From Williamsia phyllosphaerae (lineage in GTDB: Bacteria > Actinomycetota > Actinomycetes > Mycobacteriales > Mycobacteriaceae): DNA of 64,000 bases. The stretch covers positions 620,001 through 684,000 of the forward strand of contig NZ_BMCS01000001.1 of assembly GCF_014635305.1 (NCBI RefSeq). Reading direction: 5' to 3'. Both the position numbers and the translations under genes were made by a program. This document shows, one piece after another, positions 57,994-64,000 of the stretch. Each line of letters begins with the position of its first letter. The stretch's first letter is position 1. A model generated the notes under the pieces. That model was given only the letters and a program-made list of their open reading frames with translations. It was not told the origin of the DNA and did no database searches.

Positions 57994-60698
57994 AGGTCAA
58001 CGGGCGCTCGGTCGACCAGGACCCCCGGCCGGGTCAGTGTCTGCGCACGTACCTGCGCGAGCACGGCAACGTCGAGGTCAAGAAGGGCTGCGACTCCGGC
58101 GATTGCGGTGCGTGCTCGGTGCTCGTCGACGGCCACGTGCAGCATTCGTGTCTGGTACCCGCTTTTCGCGCGACCGACGCGGAGATCACCACCGTCGCAG
58201 GTCTCGGAACCATGGAGCATCTGCACCCGATGCAGGAGCGGTTCATCGCGACCGCAGGCTTCCAGTGCGGATTCTGCACCGCGGGCATGGTCCTGACCGC
58301 CTCGACCTTCGACGACGATCGTGTCGCCGACCTCGACCGGTCCATCAAGGGAAACCTCTGTCGGTGCACGGGGTACCGCGGCATCCGCGAGGCGATCTGT
58401 GGCATTGGGACGGCCGACGACTCGGCGCGTGCACCGGCCGGCGCTCGCGTGGTCACCGGGACCGAGCGCTACACGATGGATGAGATCCCCACCGACGCCG
58501 GTCATGTGGCGATTCTCGGCAGCCCCCATGCGCACGCGGAGATCGTGTCGATCGACACCGCTCGAGCGGAGGCGGCGCCGGGGGTGCGCGCCGTGCTCAC
58601 CCACCGCGACGATCCCGGCATCGCGTTCTCGACCGCGCGACATCACTCGCGCACCGACGACCCCGACGACAGCCGCATCTTCGACCGACGCGTCCGCTAC
58701 ACCGGGCAGCGGGTGGCGGCGGTGATCGCCGACAGCCTGACCGAGGCGCACCGGGCACTGCAGCTCATCGACGTGGAGTACGCGATCCTCGACGCCGTCT
58801 TCGACCCGATCGAGGCGTTGGCACCCGATGCGCCACTCGTGCACGGCGACAAGGGTGCCGACGCCCGGATCGCCGACCCGACCCGCAACCTGGTGGCCGA
58901 GGTCCACGGGGAGGTCGGTGACATCGCCGCCGGTGTCGCAGCCGCGGCCAAGGGTGCGGTGATCCGCGGATCGTTCCAGACCGCACGCGTGCAGCATGCC
59001 CACCTCGAGACCCACGGTGCCGTCGCGTGGCGTGACGACGACGGACGCTACGTGATCCGGTCGAGCACGCAGGTCCCGTTCCTCGTCCGCGACGAGCTCA
59101 GCCACATCTTCGGCATCGACCGTGATCGGGTGCGGGTCGTCGCCCCGCGGATCGGCGGTGCGTTCGGCGCCAAGCAGGAATTGATCACCGAGGACGTCGT
59201 GCTGCTCGGGGTCCTGCGGACCGGGCGACCGGTGGTCTGGGAGTTGAGCCGCACCGACCAGTTCACCGTCGCCCCGTGTCGCCATCCGATGCGCGTGGAC
59301 GTGACCGTCGCCGCCGGCGCCGACGGGATCCTGACCGCACTCGCCGTGGACGTGGTCTCCGATGCCGGCGCCTACGGCAACCACAGTCCCGGTGTGATGT
59401 TCCACGGCTGCAACGAGTCCGTCGCGCTGTACCGCTGCGCGAACAAGCGGGTGGATGCGCGCACGGCGTACACGAACAACCTGCCGTCCGGCGCGTTCCG
59501 CGGATACGGGCTGGGGCAGATCATCTTCGGTATCGAGAGCGCGCTCGACGACCTCGCCCGCGCGCTGGACATCGACCCGTTCGACCTCCGCCGCCGCAAC
59601 GTCGTCGTCCCCGGTGACGACTTCGTCGCGTGGGAGGTCGAGGAGGGCGATCTCGACTTCGGCAGCTACGGGCTCGACCAGTGCCTGACCCTGGCGCAGG
59701 ACGCGCTGCGTTCGGGCGCGACGGTTCCCGAGAAGAGCGGGACGGGCGTCGACGGCTCCGACCTGACCGCCGATCCCACGTGGCGTGTCGGGGAGGGCAT
59801 GGCGGCATCGATGATCGCCACCATCCCGCCGCGCGGCCACATCGCCGACGTGCGCGTCGAACTGCGCACGGACGGTGCGTACGTGGTGTCGGTCGGGACC
59901 GCGGAGTTCGGCAACGGCACCACGACGGTGCACGCACAGCTCGCCGCGGATGCGCTGCACACCCGGCCCACCGCCATCATCGTCCGCGGTGGCGACACCG
60001 ACGCGGTCGGGCACGACACCGGGGCCTTCGGATCGGCGGGCACCGTCGTCGCGGGATCAGCGGTGCAGGCCGCGTGCCGTGAGCTCGCCGCGCGGATCAT
60101 CGTCGTCGGCGCAGGCGAACTCGGTGCGGACCCCGGGGACTGCACCCTGGACGGCGACGGCGTCCACCACGGTTCCACGACGGTGGGGCTGGCGACGATC
60201 GCCGGCGCCGGAGGCATCGTCGTCGACGGTCACCATGACGGGACGCCGCGGTCGGTGGCGTTCAACGTCCAGGCGTTCCGGGTGGCCGTGCACCTGCCGA
60301 CGGGTCGGGTGCGGATCCTGCAGTCGATCCAGGCTGCCGACGCCGGTGTCGTGCTCAACCCACAGCAGTGTCGGGGACAGGTCGAGGGCGGCGTGGTGCA
60401 GGCCATCGGCTCCGCGCTCTACGAGGAGATGATCCTGCACGACGGTGTCGTGACCACCGACATCTTCCGGAATTACCACATCCCGCGGTTGTCGGATGCA
60501 CCCGACACCGAGGTGTACTTCGCCGACACCTACGACCGCATGGGGCCGTCCGGCGCGAAGTCGATGAGCGAGTCGCCCTACAACCCGGTCGCACCGGCGA
60601 TGGCCAACGCCATCCGGGACGCGGTGGGCGCGAGGGTGTACCAGTTACCGATGAACCCGGCCCGGGTCTGGGAGGCCCTGCAGTCCCTGAACCCCTGA
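57990..60698 (+). CDS. Xanthine dehydrogenase, fused [2Fe-2S] and molybdopterin subunit
   Basis: 902 aa from GTG 57990. Residues 1-150 carry both iron-sulfur clusters: CDSGDCGAC...C and CGFCTAG...CRCTGY. The rest is the molybdenum domain: RIGGAFGAKQE, SGAFRGYGLGQ, GTAEFGNGTTT, and SMSESPYNPVAPAMANAI, where the Glu is the probable active-site base. The small and large subunits are fused, while the FAD subunit is separate and encoded just upstream. The enzyme oxidises hypoxanthine/xanthine to urate and closes the pathway between guanine deaminase and urate oxidase. Its cofactor would be finished by the MocA-like protein. Confidence 0.9.
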   Translation: MKVNGRSVDQDPRPGQCLRTYLREHGNVEVKKGCDSGDCGACSVLVDGHVQHSCLVPAFRATDAEITTVAGLGTMEHLHPMQERFIATAGFQCGFCTAGMVLTASTFDDDRVADLDRSIKGNLCRCTGYRGIREAICGIGTADDSARAPAGARVVTGTERYTMDEIPTDAGHVAILGSPHAHAEIVSIDTARAEAAPGVRAVLTHRDDPGIAFSTARHHSRTDDPDDSRIFDRRVRYTGQRVAAVIADSLTEAHRALQLIDVEYAILDAVFDPIEALAPDAPLVHGDKGADARIADPTRNLVAEVHGEVGDIAAGVAAAAKGAVIRGSFQTARVQHAHLETHGAVAWRDDDGRYVIRSSTQVPFLVRDELSHIFGIDRDRVRVVAPRIGGAFGAKQELITEDVVLLGVLRTGRPVVWELSRTDQFTVAPCRHPMRVDVTVAAGADGILTALAVDVVSDAGAYGNHSPGVMFHGCNESVALYRCANKRVDARTAYTNNLPSGAFRGYGLGQIIFGIESALDDLARALDIDPFDLRRRNVVVPGDDFVAWEVEEGDLDFGSYGLDQCLTLAQDALRSGATVPEKSGTGVDGSDLTADPTWRVGEGMAASMIATIPPRGHIADVRVELRTDGAYVVSVGTAEFGNGTTTVHAQLAADALHTRPTAIIVRGGDTDAVGHDTGAFGSAGTVVAGSAVQAACRELAARIIVVGAGELGADPGDCTLDGDGVHHGSTTVGLATIAGAGGIVVDGHHDGTPRSVAFNVQAFRVAVHLPTGRVRILQSIQAADAGVVLNPQQCRGQVEGGVVQAIGSALYEEMILHDGVVTTDIFRNYHIPRLSDAPDTEVYFADTYDRMGPSGAKSMSESPYNPVAPAMANAIRDAVGARVYQLPMNPARVWEALQSLNP

Positions 60699-60700
60699 CC

Positions 60701-60776
60701 CGTCGAGTGGGCGGTTGCGGACGTCGACTGGGCGGTTGCGGACGCCGAGTGGGCGGTTGCGGACGTCGAGTGGGCG
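60701..60776 (+). repeat. 21-bp tandem repeat, about 3.6 copies
   Basis: Unit CGTCGAGTGGGCGGTTGCGGA, copies at 60701-60721, 60722-60742 (one change), 60743-60763 (one change) and a partial at 60764-60776. It fills the gap between xanthine dehydrogenase and the convergent HdeD-like gene. Confidence 0.9.
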
Positions 60777-60777
60777 T

Positions 60778-61332
60778 TCAGACCTTGCGGGGCAGGGTCA
60801 GCAGGTTCACGACGCTCACGACGATGAGCAGGATCGCGCCGAAGGTGATGAACGTGCCGATGGCCAATCCCGGCAGGGTGATCACGACGATGCCGGCGAT
60901 GATCGACACGACGCCCGAGAGCACCATCACCCACCGCGGCACGTTGTGCGCGCCGGTGCGATCCGACATCAGGTCGTGGACGCCCTGGAAGATCCAGCCG
61001 ACGCCGATCACGATCGCGAGCAGCACGAGCGACTCGGCCGGGTCGAAGAGACACAGAACACCGGCGACCAGAATGATCGCCCCGATGATCCCGAACACCA
61101 CGCGCAGACCGGTCGGCAAGCCCTTGGCGAAGAACGCGATCGACAACCGGTAGGCACCGGTGAGGATAAGCGAGATGCCGAACAGCACCGCCACGACCAG
61201 CAGGGTGGGGCCGGGCCACACCAGGGCGATGACGCCGAGGACGATGCCGAGCACGGACGTGGAGATGAGTCCGGCGCGGACCGCGTTACGGATCTGGTCG
61301 GGAAAGTGCGGAGCGGTTGTCGGCGTGGTCAT
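60778..61332 (-). CDS. HdeD-family membrane protein
   Basis: 184 aa with six hydrophobic segments in pairs (LGIVLGVIALVWPGPTLLVV, VVFGIIGAIILVAGVLCLF and GVVSIIAGIVVITLPGLAIG), each carrying the WPGP/FDP/LPG turns typical of the DUF308/HdeD family. Related proteins contribute to acid resistance in enterobacteria; in actinobacteria the role is not established. Both flanks carry 21-bp tandem repeats of different sequence. Confidence 0.85.
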   Translation of the reverse strand: MTTPTTAPHFPDQIRNAVRAGLISTSVLGIVLGVIALVWPGPTLLVVAVLFGISLILTGAYRLSIAFFAKGLPTGLRVVFGIIGAIILVAGVLCLFDPAESLVLLAIVIGVGWIFQGVHDLMSDRTGAHNVPRWVMVLSGVVSIIAGIVVITLPGLAIGTFITFGAILLIVVSVVNLLTLPRKV

Positions 61333-61357
61333 GAGAGCAGCGTATCGCCAATGCGCC

Positions 61358-61434
61358 TGCCCAACTGCAGTGCTTACGTGCCCAACTGGTGGAGTTACGT
61401 GCCCAACTGCGGTGCTTACGTGCCCAACTGCGGG
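61358..61434 (+). repeat. 21-bp tandem repeat, about 3.7 copies
   Basis: Unit TGCCCAACTGCGGTGCTTACG, copies at 61358-61378, 61379-61399 (most diverged), 61400-61420 and a partial at 61421-61434. It lies between the HdeD-like start and the pyc stop and touches the pyc stop codon. Unit length equals that of the other array at 60701, although the sequence differs. Confidence 0.9.
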
Positions 61435-61435
61435 G

Positions 61436-64000
61436 TCAGGCGTCGGTGCGGTCTCCGACGGCCACGACGGCGATGAGGTCGCCGCCCTCGACCTGCGTCA
61501 CGCCGCTGATCGCGACCCGGGTGACCGTGCCCGCACGGGGTGCGGTGATCGCGGCCTCCATCTTCATGGCCTCGATGGTCGCGATCGTCGCACCGGCCTC
61601 GACGCTGTCGCCGTCACCGACGACGAGGGTCACCACGCCGGAGAACGGCGCACCGATGTGCGACGGGTCGGTGCGGTCGGCCTTCTCCAGCGTCGGGACG
61701 TCAGCGGTGATCGACCGATCGCGCACCGACACCGGACGCAGCTGCCCGTTGAGGATGCACATGACCGTGCGCATGCCGGCCTCGTCGGGTTCGGAGATGG
61801 CCTCGAGCCCGATGAGCAGCTCGACGCCGCGTTCGAGCGACACCCGGTGCTCGTCACCCTGACGCAGTCCGTAGAAGAACTGATTGGCCGACAGCGACGA
61901 GGTGTCGCCGTACTGCTCGCGGTGCGCGAGGAACTCGGACGTGGGTCCGGGGAACAGCAGCCGGTTCAGCGTCGCGCGCCGCGCCGGGGAGTCGGCGCCG
62001 AGCAGCTGGGTGTCGTGTTCGGAGAGTTCGACCACCGGGCGGGCGGTGCCGCGGCCCTCGAGGGCCTTGGTGCGGAACGGTTCCGGCCATCCACCGGCCG
62101 GGGTACCGAGTTCGCCGCGCAGGAACCCGATCACCGAGTCGGGGATGTCGAAGCGCCCCGGGTCGGCGGCGAACTCGTCCACCGACACCCCGGCGCCGAC
62201 GAGATGCAGGGCGAGGTCGCCGACGACCTTCGACGACGGCGTCACCTTGATGACCCGACCGAGGAGACGGTCGGCGTCGGCGTAGGCCTGCTCGACCAAC
62301 TCGAACTTGTCACCGAGCCCCAGTGCGATGGCCTGCTGACGGAGGTTCGACAGCTGCCCACCGGGGATCTCGTGGGTGTAGACGCGCCCGGTCGGCGACG
62401 GCAAACCGGACTCGAACGGCGCGTACACCTTTCGTAGCGCCTCCCAGTACGGCTCGAGGTCGCAGACGTTCTCCAGGTTCAGGCCCGTGTCACGCTCGGT
62501 GTGCGCGGCCGCGGCCACGATGGCCGACAGTGCCGGCTGAGAGGTGGTGCCCGCCATGGCCGCACTGGCCCCGTCGACCGCGTCGGCGCCCGCCTGCCAC
62601 GCGGCGAGGTAGGTGGCGAGCTGGCCGCCGGGGGTGTCGTGGGTGTGGACGTGTACCGGCAGGTCGAAGTTCTTCCGCAACGCCGACACCAACGTCGTCG
62701 CCGCGGGCGCACGCAGCAGTCCGGCCATGTCCTTGATGGCCAGGATGTGTGCGCCCGCCTCGACGGCCTGCTCGGCCAGACGCAGGTAGTAGTCGAGGGT
62801 GTAGAGCGTCTCGTTCGGGTTCGCGAGGTCGCCGGTGTAGCTCAGCGCGACCTCGGCCACGGCCGTCCCGGTCTCGCGGACCGCGTCGATCGCCGGACGC
62901 ATCTGATCGATGTTGTTCAGCGCGTCGAAGATCCGGAAGATGTCGACACCGGTCGCCGTGGCCTCGGAGACGAACGCCGCGGCGACGTTGTCCGGGTACG
63001 GGGTGTAGCCGACGGTGTTGCGGCCGCGCAGGAGCATCTGCAGGCAGATGTTGGGCACGGCCTCACGCAACGCGGCAAGCCGCTCCCACGGGTCCTCGTG
63101 CAGGAAGCGCAGCGCCACATCGTAGGTCGCGCCACCCCACGCCTCGATGGAGAGCAGTTCCGGGGTCAGGTGGGCGACGTGACCGGCGACGCCGAGCAGT
63201 CCCGAGGTCCGCACCCGGGTCGCGAGCAGTGACTGGTGCGCGTCGCGGAAGGTGGTGTCGGTGACCGCGAGCGCGGACTGCTCACGCAGGGCGCGGGCGA
63301 AGCCCTCGGGGCCGAGCTGTGTCAGCCGCTGCTTGCTGCCCGCGGGCGGCGCGACGGTCAGGTCGATCTCGGGCAGCTTGTCGCGCGGGTACACCGACGA
63401 CGGACGCTCACCGTGCGGCTTGTTGACGGTGACGTCGGCCAGATAGGTCAGGATCTTCGTGCCACGGTCGCCGGAGGCGTGCGCGGTGAGCAGCTGCGGC
63501 CGGTCCTCGATGAACGAGGTCGTCACCTTGCCCGCGCGGAAGTCGGCGTCGTCGAGCACGCCCTGCAGGAACGGGATGTTGGTGGACACACCACGAATAC
63601 GGAACTCCGCCAAAGCACGTTGCGCCCGGGCCACCGCCATCTCGAAGGTGCGTCCGCGGCACGTCAGCTTGACCAGCATCGAGTCGAAGTAGGCCGAGAC
63701 CTCCGCGCCCAGGGTGGTCCCGCCGTCGAGTCGGATGCCCGCGCCGCCGGGGGTGCGGTAGGCCGTGATGCGACCGGTGTCGGGACGGAACCCGTTGGCC
63801 GGGTCCTCGGTGGTGATGCGGCACTGCAGCGCCGCACCACGGATCACCATGTCCTCCTGGCGAAGTCCCAGATCCGCGAGCGACTCCCCTGCCGCGATCC
63901 GTAGCTGCGACTGCACCAGGTCGACGTCGGTGATCTCCTCGGTGACCGTGTGCTCGACCTGGATGCGCGGGTTCATCTCGATGAACACGTGCCGACCCTC
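61436..64000 (-). CDS. pyc: Pyruvate carboxylase, C-terminal part (cut by right edge)
   Basis: About 855 residues are visible; the N-terminus lies beyond the right edge. The order is the end of the biotin-carboxylase domain (FIEMNPRIQVEHTVTEEITD, then the BC C-terminal part), the carboxyltransferase domain (TDTTFRDAHQSLLATRVRT, DVALRFLHEDPWERL, AIKDMAGLLRAPAA, HVHTHDTPGG) and the C-terminal biotinyl domain with Lys in EAMKMEA. It makes oxaloacetate from pyruvate and bicarbonate using ATP. All visible motifs are intact. The stop is two bases after the end of a tandem repeat. Confidence 0.97.
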   Translation of the reverse strand, partial: EGRHVFIEMNPRIQVEHTVTEEITDVDLVQSQLRIAAGESLADLGLRQEDMVIRGAALQCRITTEDPANGFRPDTGRITAYRTPGGAGIRLDGGTTLGAEVSAYFDSMLVKLTCRGRTFEMAVARAQRALAEFRIRGVSTNIPFLQGVLDDADFRAGKVTTSFIEDRPQLLTAHASGDRGTKILTYLADVTVNKPHGERPSSVYPRDKLPEIDLTVAPPAGSKQRLTQLGPEGFARALREQSALAVTDTTFRDAHQSLLATRVRTSGLLGVAGHVAHLTPELLSIEAWGGATYDVALRFLHEDPWERLAALREAVPNICLQMLLRGRNTVGYTPYPDNVAAAFVSEATATGVDIFRIFDALNNIDQMRPAIDAVRETGTAVAEVALSYTGDLANPNETLYTLDYYLRLAEQAVEAGAHILAIKDMAGLLRAPAATTLVSALRKNFDLPVHVHTHDTPGGQLATYLAAWQAGADAVDGASAAMAGTTSQPALSAIVAAAAHTERDTGLNLENVCDLEPYWEALRKVYAPFESGLPSPTGRVYTHEIPGGQLSNLRQQAIALGLGDKFELVEQAYADADRLLGRVIKVTPSSKVVGDLALHLVGAGVSVDEFAADPGRFDIPDSVIGFLRGELGTPAGGWPEPFRTKALEGRGTARPVVELSEHDTQLLGADSPARRATLNRLLFPGPTSEFLAHREQYGDTSSLSANQFFYGLRQGDEHRVSLERGVELLIGLEAISEPDEAGMRTVMCILNGQLRPVSVRDRSITADVPTLEKADRTDPSHIGAPFSGVVTLVVGDGDSVEAGATIATIEAMKMEAAITAPRAGTVTRVAISGVTQVEGGDLIAVVAVGDRTDA

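Noticed and set aside
57735..60014. 759-codon ORF opposite xanthine dehydrogenase
   Set aside because: Antisense shadow of a gene with intact cofactor motifs throughout.
60701..61434. Insertion sequence or composite transposon around the HdeD-like gene
   Set aside because: The flanking repeats are tandem, short and of different sequence on each side; no transposase is present.
61160..62437. 425-codon ORF opposite pyc and the HdeD-like gene
   Set aside because: Shadow of conserved pyc codons in GC-rich DNA; it runs across a tandem repeat and has no recognisable domain.

Overview
The window is GC-rich, gene-dense chromosomal DNA of a mycolic-acid actinobacterium (order Mycobacteriales). Pointers are an EphD-type hydrolase/dehydrogenase fusion, a mymA-like monooxygenase cluster, a DUF222/13E12 HNH protein, two secretory lipases and frequent GTG starts. 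Gordonia or a close relative (Williamsia, Rhodococcus) fits best, but the genus is an inference from gene content only.

Layout. (1) About 1-9.2 kb: an exopolysaccharide/cell-surface locus on the + strand: a polymerase-like membrane protein cut by the left edge, a chain-length regulator with a degenerate kinase-like domain, a double alpha/beta hydrolase, two paralogous Tat-exported beta-helix proteins, and between these a condensation-type acyltransferase carrying the tail of an adenylation domain. (2) 9.3-20.7 kb: oxidoreductase and esterase genes in two operons (EphD-like fusion, diiron-type hydrolase and ferredoxin reductase on +; LipR-like, SDR and Baeyer-Villiger-type monooxygenase on -) with TetR and MerR regulators, a secreted lipase and a proline-rich membrane protein. 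(3) 20.7-25.5 kb: ugd, dcd, a DUF222-HNH gene and a PHP-domain gene.

(4) 25.57-38.44 kb: a 12.8 kb integrated element bounded by 44-bp direct repeats, the left one being the 3' part of an intact tRNA-Gly(CCC). It encodes a tyrosine integrase and a serine recombinase in one translationally coupled operon, a prim-pol/ATPase replication protein beside an eight-copy array of a 14-bp motif (candidate origin), a Xis-like HTH protein, a zinc-motif phage protein and an HK97-type major capsid protein. No large terminase, portal, protease or tail gene was recognised. The layout recalls the small phiRv1/phiRv2 prophages of M. tuberculosis or a phage satellite. Accessory genes sit at both ends: a P-loop ATPase convergent with an abortive-infection-like gene on the left, and an McrA-like HNH nuclease on the right.

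(5) 38.5-44.7 kb: a TspO gene, then a sulfur-scavenging locus (flavin monooxygenase, SsuABC-type ABC transporter, divergent TauD dioxygenase) and an SRPBCC gene with a 22-bp perfect palindrome against its start codon. (6) 44.7-48.3 kb: a secreted glycosidase with a long Thr/Ala tail and a secretory lipase. (7) 48.3-60.7 kb: a nearly complete purine-to-allantoin pathway: MocA-like cofactor transferase, NCS2 permease fused to an OHCU-decarboxylase-like domain, UraD, UraH, urate oxidase, guanine deaminase, 8-oxoguanine deaminase and a two-subunit xanthine dehydrogenase, with a second secretory lipase inserted. (8) 60.7-64 kb: an HdeD-like gene flanked on both sides by 21-bp tandem repeats, then the 3' part of pyc running off the right edge.

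The most interesting items are the satellite-like element with its repeat array and candidate defence genes, and the permease-OHCU decarboxylase fusion that has lost the catalytic His. Family assignments come from motifs read by eye; no database search was run.
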